Of a stretch of 64,000 bases of DNA, positions 39,201 through 48,787 are shown in pieces. The translations under genes were made by a program, and so were the position numbers. Position 1 is the first letter of the stretch. Each line of letters starts with the position of its first letter. Under the pieces are notes generated by a model. That model was not told the DNA's origin, did no database searches, and saw only the letters and a list, made by a program, of their open reading frames with translations. The stretch comes from Streptomyces himalayensis subsp. himalayensis (GTDB lineage Bacteria > Actinomycetota > Actinomycetes > Streptomycetales > Streptomycetaceae): contig NZ_JACEHE010000002.1 of NCBI RefSeq assembly GCF_013778455.1, positions 496,001-560,000 on the forward strand, in the 5' to 3' direction.

Positions 39201-40280
39201 GTGAGCGAGACGAGCCCGAGGCTGCGCGCCGAGCTGGAGGGTATCCCCACGTACAAGCCGGGCAAGCCCGCCGCGGTCGGCGGACCCGTGGCGTACAAGC
39301 TGTCCTCCAACGAGAACCCCTATCCGCCGCTGCCTGGCGTGATGGAGACGGCGATCGCCGCGGCCGGGTCCTTCAACCGCTACCCGGACATGGGGTGCAC
39401 GGGCCTGATGAACGAACTGGCCGACCGGTTCGGCGTGCCCCTGTCGCATCTGGCCACCGGCACGGGTTCGGTCGGTGTCGCGCAGCAGCTGCTGCAGGCC
39501 ACCTCCGGCCCCGGCGACGAGGTGATCTACGCCTGGCGGTCCTTCGAGGCGTACCCGATCATCACGCGGATCAGCGGTGCGACGCCGGTGCAGGTACCGC
39601 TGACGGAGGGCGAGGTGCACGACCTCGACGCGATGGCGGACGCCGTCACCGAGCGGACGCGGCTGATCTTCGTCTGCAACCCGAACAACCCGACCGGGAC
39701 GGTGGTGCGCCGGGCCGAGCTCGAGCGCTTCCTCGACCGGGTGCCGAGCAACGTGCTGGTGGTGCTGGACGAGGCGTACCGCGAGTTCATCCGTGATCCC
39801 GAGGTGCCGGACGGCGTCGAGATCTACCGGCAGCGGCCGAACGTGTGCGTGCTGCGCACGTTCTCCAAGGCGTACGGTCTGGCCGGGCTGCGGGTCGGTT
39901 TCGCCATCGCGCACGAGCCTGTGGCGGACGCCCTGCGCAAGACGGCGGTCCCGTTCGGCGTGAGCCAGCTCGCACAGGAGGCGGCCGTGGCGAGTCTGCG
40001 CGCCGAGGACGAGCTGCTGGGCCGGGTGGGCTGCATCGTCTGCGAGCGCAATCGCGTGGTCGAGGCACTGCGGGCGCAGGACTGGGTGGTGCCCGAGACG
40101 CAGGCGAATTTCGTATGGCTGCGGCTGGGGGAGCGTACGGCCGACTTCGCGGCGGCGTGCGAGCAGGCCGGCGTGGTCGTGCGGCCGTTCCCCGGCGAGG
40201 GTGTGCGGGTCACGATCGGCGAGACCGAGGCGAACGACATCTTCGTGCACACGGCGGGGGCGTTCCGCAAGGATCACTGA
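39201..40280 (+). CDS. hisC: Histidinol-phosphate/aromatic aminotransferase
   Basis: 359 residues from GTG 39201, which has GAGGAGGA 5 nt upstream. PLP family I features: [55 protein letters not shown] and the PLP-lysine [14 protein letters not shown]. It transaminates histidinol phosphate and, in actinobacterial Pat-type enzymes, aromatic 2-oxo acids. It is not in a his operon, which favours the second aromatic (Pat) role. Terminator at 40356. Confidence 0.9.
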   Translation: MSETSPRLRAELEGIPTYKPGKPAAVGGPVAYKLSSNENPYPPLPGVMETAIAAAGSFNRYPDMGCTGLMNELADRFGVPLSHLATGTGSVGVAQQLLQATSGPGDEVIYAWRSFEAYPIITRISGATPVQVPLTEGEVHDLDAMADAVTERTRLIFVCNPNNPTGTVVRRAELERFLDRVPSNVLVVLDEAYREFIRDPEVPDGVEIYRQRPNVCVLRTFSKAYGLAGLRVGFAIAHEPVADALRKTAVPFGVSQLAQEAAVASLRAEDELLGRVGCIVCERNRVVEALRAQDWVVPETQANFVWLRLGERTADFAAACEQAGVVVRPFPGEGVRVTIGETEANDIFVHTAGAFRKDH

Positions 40281-40355
40281 GCGGCGTCCGCGTCCAGGTC
40301 AGCTGCGGGCCCTACCGGGCCGCGGCCGCGCCCCGATGCACGAGCGTCTTCTCTC

Positions 40356-40392
40356 TTGAGCCCCCTGCCTGCGTCCGCTGCTGGGGGCTCAA
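40356..40392 (+). terminator. Terminator after hisC
   Basis: TTGAGCCCCC pairs perfectly with GGGGGCTCAA across a 17-nt loop, about 75 bp after the stop codon. Confidence 0.85.
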
Positions 40393-40490
40393 GGCCCCTT
40401 TCCCCGGTTTTCCCAGCTCGGAGGCAGTTCCCCGCAGTAAGGGCACCCCCCTGCCAGTGCCGTATGACAGTAGGCAATAATGCTTGTGAA

Positions 40491-40506
40491 TGTGAACGCT
40501 TTCACA
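40491..40506 (+). promoter_or_regulatory. Rex operator of the cyd operon
   Basis: TGTGAACGCTTTCACA exactly fits the Streptomyces Rex consensus TGTGAAC-N3-TTCACA, 82 bp before the cydA start. An extra half site (CTTGTGAA, 40483-40490) just upstream also pairs with TTCACAAG. Rex, released by high NADH/NAD+, is known to control cydABCD in S. coelicolor. Confidence 0.92.
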
Positions 40507-40588
40507 AGCCTGCCTGGTTGCTCCCGTTATGGGCGTGATCAAAGGGTCAGACTGCCGCTGTCACCACGGCACGTAAGGAGAAGTCGAG

Positions 40589-42094
40589 GTGGATCTCGCT
40601 CTGGCGCCGGAGACCCTGGCGCGATGGCAGTTCGGCATCACCACCGTCTACCACTTTCTCTTCGTCCCGCTGACGATCTCGCTCGCGGCGCTCACAGCGG
40701 GTCTGCAGACCGCTTGGGTGCGGACGGAGAAGGAGAAGTACCTCAGGGCCACCAAGTTCTGGGGCAAGCTCTTCCTGATCAATATCGCCATGGGTGTCGT
40801 GACCGGCATCGTGCAGGAGTTCCAGTTCGGCATGAACTGGTCCGACTACTCCCGCTTCGTCGGTGACGTCTTCGGCGCCCCGCTCGCCTTCGAGGCGCTC
40901 ATCGCGTTCTTCTTCGAGTCGACCTTCATCGGGTTGTGGATCTTCGGCTGGGACAAGCTGCCGAAGAAGATCCATCTCGCCTGCATCTGGATGGTGTCGA
41001 TCGGCACGATCCTGTCGGCGTACTTCATCCTCGCGGCCAACTCCTGGATGCAGCACCCGGTCGGATACAAGATCAACGAGTCCACCGGCCGTGCCGAGCT
41101 GACGGACTTCTGGGTCGTGCTCACCCAGAACACCGCCCTCACGCAGGTGTTCCACTCGCTGTCGGCGGCCTTCCTCACGGGCGGCGCCTTCATGGTCGGC
41201 ATCGCGGCCTTCCATCTGCTGCGCAAGAAGCACATATCCGAGATGAAGACCTCGCTGCGCCTCGGCCTGGTCACCGTCGTCATCGGCGGAATGCTCACCG
41301 CCGTCAGCGGCGACTTCCTCGGCAAGGTCATGTACGAACAGCAGCCGATGAAGATGGCCGCGGCAGAGGCGCTCTGGGACGGCGAGGGCCCGGCGCCCTT
41401 CTCCGTGTTCGCGTACGGCGACGTGGACGAGGGCCACAACAAGGTCGCCATCGAGATCCCGGGACTGCTGTCCTTCCTGGCCAAGAGCGACTTCACCTCG
41501 TACGTCCCCGGCATCAACGACGTCAACAAGGCCGAACAGGAGAAGTACGGGCCCGGCGACTACCGGCCCAACATCCCCGTCGCCTACTGGGGCTTCCGGT
41601 GGATGATCGGCTTCGGTATGGCGTCGTTCGCCATCGGTCTGGCCGGGCTCTGGCTGAGCCGCAAGAAGTTCATGCTGCCGGGGCATCTGCGGGTGGGCGA
41701 TGACGAAGTGCCGCATCTGGTGCCGTTCGCCAAGCCGCTCGGCCCGAAGCTCACCACCTGGTACTGGCGCATCGCGGTCTGGACGCTGGCCTTCCCGCTG
41801 ATCGCCAACGCCTGGGGCTGGATCTTCACCGAGATGGGACGCCAGCCGTGGGTCGTGTACGGCCTGTTCCAGACACGGGACGCGGTCTCCCCTGGTGTGT
41901 CGCAGGGCGAGATTCTCACCTCGATGATCGTCTTCACGCTGCTCTACGCGGTGCTCGCCGTCGTCGAGGTCAAGCTGCTCGTGAAGTACGTCAAGGCCGG
42001 GCCGCCCGAGCTCACGGAGGCCGACCTCAACCCGCCCACAAGGATCGGCGGCGACAGCCGTGACGCCGACAAGCCGATGGCCTTTTCCTACTGA
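40589..42094 (+). CDS. cydA: Cytochrome bd oxidase subunit I
   Basis: 501 residues from GTG 40589 behind AAGGAG. About nine membrane helices; the N-terminal helix bears the haem-ligand histidine in TVYHFLFVPLT, and the central loop GRQPWVVYGLFQT is the conserved GRQPW haem site of CydA. It reduces oxygen to water with quinol at high affinity and without proton pumping. First gene of cydA-cydB-cydCD under the Rex operator. Confidence 0.96.
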   Translation: MDLALAPETLARWQFGITTVYHFLFVPLTISLAALTAGLQTAWVRTEKEKYLRATKFWGKLFLINIAMGVVTGIVQEFQFGMNWSDYSRFVGDVFGAPLAFEALIAFFFESTFIGLWIFGWDKLPKKIHLACIWMVSIGTILSAYFILAANSWMQHPVGYKINESTGRAELTDFWVVLTQNTALTQVFHSLSAAFLTGGAFMVGIAAFHLLRKKHISEMKTSLRLGLVTVVIGGMLTAVSGDFLGKVMYEQQPMKMAAAEALWDGEGPAPFSVFAYGDVDEGHNKVAIEIPGLLSFLAKSDFTSYVPGINDVNKAEQEKYGPGDYRPNIPVAYWGFRWMIGFGMASFAIGLAGLWLSRKKFMLPGHLRVGDDEVPHLVPFAKPLGPKLTTWYWRIAVWTLAFPLIANAWGWIFTEMGRQPWVVYGLFQTRDAVSPGVSQGEILTSMIVFTLLYAVLAVVEVKLLVKYVKAGPPELTEADLNPPTRIGGDSRDADKPMAFSY

Positions 42095-42115
42095 GGCCGA
42101 GGGAGCGCTCAAGGC

Positions 42116-43117
42116 ATGGAACTCCACGACGTCTGGTTCGTACTGATCGCCGTCCTCTGGATCGGCTACTTCTTCCTCGAGGGCTTCGACTTCGGGGTGG
42201 GGATTCTGACGAAGCTGCTGGCCCGGAACCGGGTCGAGAAGCGGGTGCTGATCAACACCATCGGACCCGTCTGGGACGGCAACGAGGTATGGCTGATCTC
42301 GGCGGTCGGCGCGACCTTCGCCGCCTTCCCCGAGTGGTACGCGACGCTCCTCTCCGGCTTCTATCTGCCGGTGCTCGTCATCCTGGTCTGCCTGATCGTG
42401 CGCGGGGTCGCCTTCGAGTACCGGCACAAGCGGGACGAGGAGCAGTGGCAGCGCAACTGGGAGAACGCGATCTTCTGGACCTCTCTCGTACTGGCGGTGC
42501 TCTGGGGCGTGATCTTCGGCAACATCGTGCGCGGCCTGAAGATCGATGCGGACCTGGAGTACGCGGGCAGCCTCTGGGACCTCTTCAACCCGTACGCGGT
42601 TCTGGGGGGCCTGGTGACGCTGGCGCTGTTCACTTTCCACGGTGCGGTGTTCACGGGGCTGAAGACCGTCGGGGACATCCGGGAGCGGGCAGGGCAGCTT
42701 GCGCAGCGGCTCGGCCTTGTGACCGTCGCCCTCGTGACCGTCTTCCTGCTCTGGACCCAGGTCCACCGGGGCAACAGCGAAAGCCTCGTGGCGATGGTGG
42801 TGGCCGTGGCAGCGCTGGTCGGGGCGATCGGCGCGGTACGTGCCGGGCGCGAGGGCTGGTCGTTCGCGCTGTCGGGCGTCGCGATCGTCGCGGCCGTCGC
42901 GATGCTGTTCCTGGCGCTGTTCCCCAACGTCATGCCGTCCTCGCTCAACGCGGACTGGAGCCTCACGGTCACCAACGCCTCGTCGGCTCCGTACACCCTG
43001 AAGATCATCACCTGGTGTGCGGCGATCGCGACGCCACTGGTGCTGCTCTACCAAGGCTGGACCTACTGGGTGTTCCGCAAGCGGATCGGTACGCAGCACA
43101 TCGCGGACGCGCACTGA
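42116..43117 (+). CDS. cydB: Cytochrome bd oxidase subunit II
   Basis: 333 residues, eight or so helices. Typical start MELHDVWFVLIAVLWIGYFF and LEGFDFGVGILTKLLARN; the middle has GPVWDGNEVWLISAVGATFA. It pairs with CydA in the membrane. It begins 22 bp after cydA. Confidence 0.96.
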   Translation: MELHDVWFVLIAVLWIGYFFLEGFDFGVGILTKLLARNRVEKRVLINTIGPVWDGNEVWLISAVGATFAAFPEWYATLLSGFYLPVLVILVCLIVRGVAFEYRHKRDEEQWQRNWENAIFWTSLVLAVLWGVIFGNIVRGLKIDADLEYAGSLWDLFNPYAVLGGLVTLALFTFHGAVFTGLKTVGDIRERAGQLAQRLGLVTVALVTVFLLWTQVHRGNSESLVAMVVAVAALVGAIGAVRAGREGWSFALSGVAIVAAVAMLFLALFPNVMPSSLNADWSLTVTNASSAPYTLKIITWCAAIATPLVLLYQGWTYWVFRKRIGTQHIADAH

Positions 43118-43149
43118 CCCCATGAAGGGTCGTCACACCAGGAGGGTGT

Positions 43150-43163
43150 GTTTCACGTGAAAC
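43150..43163. other. parS: parS site, perfect, at the cydCD start
   Basis: GTTTCACGTGAAAC overlapping the start region of cydCD; it contains both candidate GTG starts' codons (GTG 43148 lies partly outside). ParB binding here would sit on the translation start of the gene. Confidence 0.92.
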
Positions 43164-46100
43164 CGATCGACCCGCGCCTGCTCAGGTACGCCCGGGCCAC
43201 TCGCCTCTTCCTCGTCGCCGTGGTGCTCCTCGGGGTCATCGGCGCCGGGCTGGTCGTCGCCCAGGCGATGCTCATCGCCGAGGTGGTGGTCGGGGCCTTC
43301 CAACAGGGCCTGGGCGCCGCGGATCTGCGGATGCCGCTGCTGTTGCTGGCGGCGGTGGCGGTGGGGCGCGGGATCGTCGGCTGGCTCACCGAGCTGGCCG
43401 CGCACCGGGCGAGTGCGGCGGTCAAGTCGGAGCTGCGCGGCCGGTTGCTGGAGCGGGCGGGTGAGCTGGGACCGGGGTGGCTCAGCGGTCAGCGGACCGG
43501 ATCCTTGGTCGCGCTCGCCACGCGGGGCGTGGATGCGCTCGACGACTACTTCTCGCGTTATCTGCCGCAGTTGGGGCTCGCTGTGGTGGTGCCGACCGCC
43601 GTGCTCGCGCGCATCGTGACCGAGGACTGGGTGTCGGCGGCGATCATCGTCGGCACGCTGCCGCTGATCCCGGTCTTCATGGTGCTCATCGGCTGGGCCA
43701 CGCAGTCCCATATGGACCGTCAGTGGAGGCTGCTGTCCCGGCTGTCCGGTCACTTCCTTGATGTGGTCGCCGGGCTGCCCACGCTGAAGGTGTTCGGGCG
43801 GGCCAAGGCACAGGCCGAGTCGATCCGGCGCATCACGGACGAGTACCGGCGGGCGACGATGCGGACGCTGCGTATCGCCTTCCTGTCGTCCTTCGCCCTG
43901 GAGCTGCTTGCGACGATCTCCGTAGCGCTGGTGGCGGTGACCATCGGCATGCGGCTCGTGCACGGCGAGATGGATCTGTACATCGGTCTGGTGATCCTGG
44001 TGCTCGCTCCCGAGGCGTATCTCCCGGTACGGCAGGTGGGTGCGCAGTACCACGCGGCGGCAGAAGGGCTGTCCGCCGCCGAGGAGATCTTCGAGGTACT
44101 CGAGACGCCGGTGCCGGCCGCCGGATCGGGTGCCGTGCCGGAGGGGCCGATCAGCTTCGAGCGGGTGACGGTCCGGTACACGGGCCGGTCGTCTGCGGCG
44201 GTCGCCGATGCCTCGTTCTCGGTCGCGGGGGGCGAGACCGTGGCGCTCGTCGGGCCGAGCGGCGTGGGCAAGTCGACGCTGCTGAACGTGCTGCTGGGGT
44301 TCGTGAAGCCCACCGAGGGCCGGGTGCACGTCGGCGGCACGGACCTCTCGGAGATATCCCGGGAGGCATGGCACGAGCGGATCGCCTGGGTGCCGCAGCG
44401 TCCGCACCTGTACGCCGCATCGATCGCCGAGAACGTACGGCTGGCGCGGCCCGACGCCGACGACGAGGCGGTTGTGCGTGCCTTGCGCGATGCCGGGGCG
44501 TACGACTTCGTGGCCGCGCTGCCGGACGGGGTGGACACGGTGCTCGGCGAGGACGGTGCCGGGCTGTCGGCCGGACAGCGGCAGCGTCTCGCGCTGGCCC
44601 GCGCCTTCCTGGCCGACCGGCCGGTCCTGCTCCTTGACGAGCCGACCGCCTCGCTGGACGGGGCTACTGAGGCCGAAGTGGTGGACGCGGTACGGCGGTT
44701 GGCGGTCGGGCGGACGGTGCTGCTGGTGGTCCACCGGCCCGCGCTGCTCGCGGTCGCCGATCGGATCGTGCGACTGGAGGCCGCGGGAGGCGAGGACGGG
44801 ATCCATGCTGCGGCGGCAGCCTCCGGTGCTCGTGGGATCCGCCCCGCGGGGGCGGCCTCCGGCGCTCTCCTGGTCTCCCCCGCCCGGACGGCCCGTACGG
44901 ATGCCGACCTGCCCTCCGGGAGCGGCCCTGACGGCTCACGCGGCCCCACCGCGGTGGACGCTCACACGGGAGGAGCCGAGCCGTTGGGGGAGGCCGCGGC
45001 AGAAGGGCGCGTCGCCCGGTCCGGCCGGGCGCTTGCCCGCGTACGCGGCCTCGCCGGTGCCCGGCGCGGGCGGCTCGGACTCGCCCTGCTGCTCGGCAGT
45101 CTGGCGCTCGGGAGTGCCGTAGGGCTCATGGCCACCTCCGGGTGGCTGATCTCGCGAGCGTCGCAGCACCCACCCGTGCTGTACCTGATGGTCGCGGTGA
45201 CGGCCACGCGCGCGTTCGGCATCGGGCGGGCTGTCTTCCGGTACGCCGAGCGGCTCGTGTCGCACGACGCCGTGCTGCGGATGCTGGCCGACACCCGGGT
45301 CGCGGTCTACCGCCGTCTGGAGCGGCTCGCGCCCGCGGGCCTGCGGAACGCGCGCCGCGGGGACCTGCTGTCACGGCTGGTCGCCGACGTGGACGCGCTG
45401 CAGGACTACTGGCTGCGGTGGCTGTTGCCGGCCGGTGCGGCGCTCGTCGTCGGCGCCCTCTCCGTCGGCTTCACCGCGTGGCTGCTGCCCGAGGCCGGCG
45501 GCGCCCTCGCGATCGGCCTGCTGGTGGCCGGGGTCGGCGTTCCCTTGGTGAGCGGGGCCGTCGCGCGGCGGGCGGAGCGCAGGCTCGCCCCCGCTCGCGG
45601 AGTGCTCGCGACACGGGTCACCGATCTGCTCGCCGGGACGGCCGAACTGACCGTCGCCGGTGCGCTGCCCGCCCGTACCGCCGAGGCGAAGCGGGCCGAC
45701 ACTGTGCTGACGCGGATCGCCTCCCGTGCGGCCACCGCCACTGCCCTCGGCAACGGCCTGTCCGCGCTGGCCTCCGGGCTGACCGTCACAGCCACCGCCC
45801 TCGCCGGCGTCCAGGCCGTCCACGAGGGGCGGCTCAGCGGAGTGGCGCTGGCGGTCGTCGTACTCACCCCGCTGGCGGCCTTCGAGGCCGTGCTGGGGCT
45901 TCCGCTGGCCGTGCAGTACCGGCAGCGGGTGCAGAAGAGCGCCGAGCGGGTGCACGAGGTGCTGGACGCCCCCGTGCCCGTACAGGAGCCGCAGCGGCCG
46001 CTGGAGGCGCCGGCGACGCCGTTCCCGTTGCGGGTCACCGGGTTGCGCGCCCGCTACCCCGGTCAGCACCGCGACGCGCTCGCGGGCCTCGACCTGACCC

Positions 46101-46774
46101 TGGAGCAGGGGCGCAGGATCGCCGTCGTCGGGCCGTCCGGATCCGGTAAGACGACGCTGGCGCAGGTGCTGCTGCGGTTCCTGGACGCGAGCGAGGGGAC
46201 GTACACGCTCGGCGGTACGGACGCCTGCGCAATGGACGGTGACGCCGTGCGGCGCTTCGTCGGGCTGTGTGCGCAGGACGCGCATCTCTTCGACAGCTCG
46301 GTACGGGAGAACCTGCTGCTGGCCCGCAAGGACGCGACCGAGGCCGAGCTGCGCGAGGCCCTCGCGCGGGTCCGGCTGCTCGACTGGGCCGACGCGCTGC
46401 CCGACGGGCTGGACACCTTCGTCGGCGAGCACGGCGCCCGACTGTCCGGAGGGCAGCGGCAGCGGCTGGCGCTGGCCCGAGCGCTCCTCGCCGACTTCCC
46501 CGTCCTCGTACTCGACGAGCCCGCCGAACACCTCGACCTTCCGACGGCCGACGCGCTGACCGCCGATCTCCTCGCCGCGACGGAGGGCAGGACGACGCTG
46601 CTGATCACCCACCGGCTGGCCGGTCTGGAGGCGGTGGACGAAGTGATCGTGCTGGACCAGGGGCGTCCGGTGCAGCGCGGCGCGTCCGCGGCGCTGGCCG
46701 CGGTGGACGGCCCGCTGCGCCGGATGCGCGAGCGGGAGGCCGCGACGGACGGTCTGGTGACGGCGGGCCGCTGA
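43157..46774 (+). CDS. cydCD: Fused CydC-CydD ABC exporter
   Basis: About 1205 residues: two ABC exporter halves in one chain. Half 1: helices to ~310, Walker A GPSGVGKST, signature LSAGQRQR, Walker B LLLDEPTASLD. A ~90-residue Ala/Gly-rich linker follows, then half 2 with Walker A GPSGSGKTT, LSGGQRQRLALARALL and LVLDEPAEHLD. CydCD exports thiols such as glutathione or cysteine (here probably mycothiol-related) and is required for cytochrome bd assembly. Start: GTG 43157 leaves 10 nt from GGAGGG; GTG 43148 would leave 1 nt. Parts are fused as usual in Streptomyces. Confidence 0.95.
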   Translation: MKPIDPRLLRYARATRLFLVAVVLLGVIGAGLVVAQAMLIAEVVVGAFQQGLGAADLRMPLLLLAAVAVGRGIVGWLTELAAHRASAAVKSELRGRLLERAGELGPGWLSGQRTGSLVALATRGVDALDDYFSRYLPQLGLAVVVPTAVLARIVTEDWVSAAIIVGTLPLIPVFMVLIGWATQSHMDRQWRLLSRLSGHFLDVVAGLPTLKVFGRAKAQAESIRRITDEYRRATMRTLRIAFLSSFALELLATISVALVAVTIGMRLVHGEMDLYIGLVILVLAPEAYLPVRQVGAQYHAAAEGLSAAEEIFEVLETPVPAAGSGAVPEGPISFERVTVRYTGRSSAAVADASFSVAGGETVALVGPSGVGKSTLLNVLLGFVKPTEGRVHVGGTDLSEISREAWHERIAWVPQRPHLYAASIAENVRLARPDADDEAVVRALRDAGAYDFVAALPDGVDTVLGEDGAGLSAGQRQRLALARAFLADRPVLLLDEPTASLDGATEAEVVDAVRRLAVGRTVLLVVHRPALLAVADRIVRLEAAGGEDGIHAAAAASGARGIRPAGAASGALLVSPARTARTDADLPSGSGPDGSRGPTAVDAHTGGAEPLGEAAAEGRVARSGRALARVRGLAGARRGRLGLALLLGSLALGSAVGLMATSGWLISRASQHPPVLYLMVAVTATRAFGIGRAVFRYAERLVSHDAVLRMLADTRVAVYRRLERLAPAGLRNARRGDLLSRLVADVDALQDYWLRWLLPAGAALVVGALSVGFTAWLLPEAGGALAIGLLVAGVGVPLVSGAVARRAERRLAPARGVLATRVTDLLAGTAELTVAGALPARTAEAKRADTVLTRIASRAATATALGNGLSALASGLTVTATALAGVQAVHEGRLSGVALAVVVLTPLAAFEAVLGLPLAVQYRQRVQKSAERVHEVLDAPVPVQEPQRPLEAPATPFPLRVTGLRARYPGQHRDALAGLDLTLEQGRRIAVVGPSGSGKTTLAQVLLRFLDASEGTYTLGGTDACAMDGDAVRRFVGLCAQDAHLFDSSVRENLLLARKDATEAELREALARVRLLDWADALPDGLDTFVGEHGARLSGGQRQRLALARALLADFPVLVLDEPAEHLDLPTADALTADLLAATEGRTTLLITHRLAGLEAVDEVIVLDQGRPVQRGASAALAAVDGPLRRMREREAATDGLVTAGR

Positions 46775-46834
46775 CGGCGGTCTGGTGACGGCGGTCTGGT
46801 GACCGCGGGCCGCTGACGGCGGGCTGGTGACGGC
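46751..46834 (+). repeat. 42-bp tandem duplication at the cydCD 3' end
   Basis: 46751-46792 and 46793-46834 are near-identical (about two mismatches); each consists of a 28-bp and a 14-bp sub-unit beginning GGTCTGGTGACGGC. The first copy encodes the last residues of CydCD (DGLVTAGR, stop at 46772). Confidence 0.8.
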
Positions 46835-46908
46835 GTGCTGACTGACAGGCCGGCCGCTGCGGGCGCTGCCGACTTTCCGCCGCGAAAGGTACAAATTAGG
46901 CTCATGGC

Positions 46909-48645
46909 ATGGCAGCAGCAGCCACGCCCGGCCCAGCGCCGGATCCTCACGGCGGGCCGACGCCGGGCGGGGGCGCCGCACCGTCGGCCCGGAGTCTGCA
47001 AGGGCTGTCACCGGAGCTGACCGCACGGTTGCCTCAGCTGCTGGAGGCGATGCGGTCCGTCGGCACAGGACTGGAGCTGCACAACACGCTGGACCGCATC
47101 TGCGAGACCGCCGCCCAACTGGCGGACGCCCGCTACGCCGCTCTCGGCGTCGTCGACGAGGACGGCAAGGGGCTGTCGGACTTCGTCTACTACGGCGTCG
47201 ACGAGGCCACGGCCTCGCTGATCGGCCGGTTGCCCGACGGGCAGAGAGGGCTGCTCGGCGCGCTCATCCACCAGCCGGAGCCGGTGCTGCTGGCGGATCT
47301 CACGGCCGATCCGCGCTCCTACGGCTTTCCGCCCCACCATCCGCCGATGAGGTCCTTCCTCGGCGTTCCCGTCCGCGTCCAGGAGGAGATCTTCGGCAAC
47401 CTCTATCTGGCCGAGAAGCGCGGCGGGCGCGAGTTCAGCGTCCACGACCGCGACATGGTCCGTGTGCTCGCCACCGAGGCGGGCATCGCCATCGGCAACG
47501 CCCGGCTCTACGACGCCGCCAAGCAGCGCGAGCGCTGGATCGACGGCTCTGTCGCCGTGACCACCGCGCTGCTGTCGGGCGGCGATGCCGAGGACGCGCT
47601 GCAGGTCGTCGCCGAACAGGCCCGCCGGCTGTCCGGCTCGGCGGCCGGGATCGTGTCGCTGCCCGCGGACGAGGGCGGACTGGAGATCGTCGCTGTCTCC
47701 TCGGAGCACGCATCGGGCCTCCTGGGGGCGGTCGTCCCGCCGGAGAGCAGAGCCGTCGCCGAACTCCTGGACGGCAAGGCCGTGTTCGTGGACGACGCGG
47801 CCACCGACCCGCGCTTGATCACCGATCTGTCCCGCGACTACGGGCCCATGATGATGCTGCCGCTGCAGAGTGGCGGCCGAGTCCTGGGCGGTCTCGTCAC
47901 GCCACGCGCGCGTGGCGCCCGGCCGTTCACCGAGTCGGAGCGGACTCTGGCCACCCAGTTCGCCTCGCAGGCCGCCCTCGCGCTGATGATGGCGGAGGCG
48001 CAGCGCGACCGGGAGCGGCTCGCGGTGTACGAGGACCGGGACAGGATCGCCCGGGATCTGCACGACCTCGTGATCCAGCGGCTGTTCGCCACCGGGATGA
48101 TGCTGGAGAGCGCCCAGCGCAAGTCCGTCGTGCCCGAGGTGCAGGACGGAGTCAGCAAGGCGGTCGACGAACTGGACGTCACGATCCAGGAGATCCGCAC
48201 CGCGATCTTCGCCCTGCAGCAGGGCCCGGCCGAAGCTCCGTCGAGCCTGCGCACGCGCATGCTGCGCGAGATCAACATGGCGGCCGTGCCGCTCGGCTTC
48301 ACACCCTCATACCGCTTCACCGGTCCCGTCGACGCGGTGGTCGGCGAGATGACCGGCAAGAATCTCATCGCGGCGCTGCGCGAGGCGCTCTCCAACGCGT
48401 TCCGGCACGCCGGGGCGTCGCGTATCGAGGTCGTCGTCGATGCCGGTGTGACGCTGCCGGACGGGCGGCAGGGCGTACGCCTGACCGTCTCGGACGACGG
48501 CGTCGGCATCCCGGAAGGCGGCCGCCGCAGCGGCCTGAAGAACCTCAAACGGCGGGCGCAGTCGCTGGGCGGGGACAGCTGGCACGGGCCGGGCATCGGC
48601 GAGGACGGGCGCGGTACGACGCTGGTGTGGCAGGCCGCCTGCTGA
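46909..48645 (+). CDS. DosS/DevS-like GAF-GAF sensor histidine kinase
   Basis: 578 residues. A ~30-residue Pro/Gly leader, GAF domain 1 (about 55-200), GAF domain 2 (about 215-365), a HisKA_3 dimerisation helix with His385 (RIARDLHDLVIQRLF) and a HATPase (SDDGVGIPEGG, GLKNLKRRAQSLGG). In GAF 1 the segment YGFPPHHPPMRSFLGVPVR aligns with mycobacterial DosS, placing His144 at the haem ligand His149. So it is likely a haem-based O2, NO or redox sensor. It follows the cyd genes by 134 bp; its response regulator is not in the window. Confidence 0.9.
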   Translation: MAAAATPGPAPDPHGGPTPGGGAAPSARSLQGLSPELTARLPQLLEAMRSVGTGLELHNTLDRICETAAQLADARYAALGVVDEDGKGLSDFVYYGVDEATASLIGRLPDGQRGLLGALIHQPEPVLLADLTADPRSYGFPPHHPPMRSFLGVPVRVQEEIFGNLYLAEKRGGREFSVHDRDMVRVLATEAGIAIGNARLYDAAKQRERWIDGSVAVTTALLSGGDAEDALQVVAEQARRLSGSAAGIVSLPADEGGLEIVAVSSEHASGLLGAVVPPESRAVAELLDGKAVFVDDAATDPRLITDLSRDYGPMMMLPLQSGGRVLGGLVTPRARGARPFTESERTLATQFASQAALALMMAEAQRDRERLAVYEDRDRIARDLHDLVIQRLFATGMMLESAQRKSVVPEVQDGVSKAVDELDVTIQEIRTAIFALQQGPAEAPSSLRTRMLREINMAAVPLGFTPSYRFTGPVDAVVGEMTGKNLIAALREALSNAFRHAGASRIEVVVDAGVTLPDGRQGVRLTVSDDGVGIPEGGRRSGLKNLKRRAQSLGGDSWHGPGIGEDGRGTTLVWQAAC

Positions 48646-48787
48646 GCTGCCTTTCCGGGGCTTTGGGCCGAGTGGGTGGCCGGAGGCCTGTTCGGCGGAA
48701 CAGGCCTGGTCCGTACGGGTCATCGGTCCCTCCTCGCGTACGCGTTGCACCAGTATGTCCTCGTATGTGCGGACAACGATCCGACGC

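Noticed and set aside
40547..43123. 858-codon minus-strand frame opposite cydA-cydB
   Set aside because: Antisense shadow; composition is Arg/Gly/His/Asp-rich with no domain.
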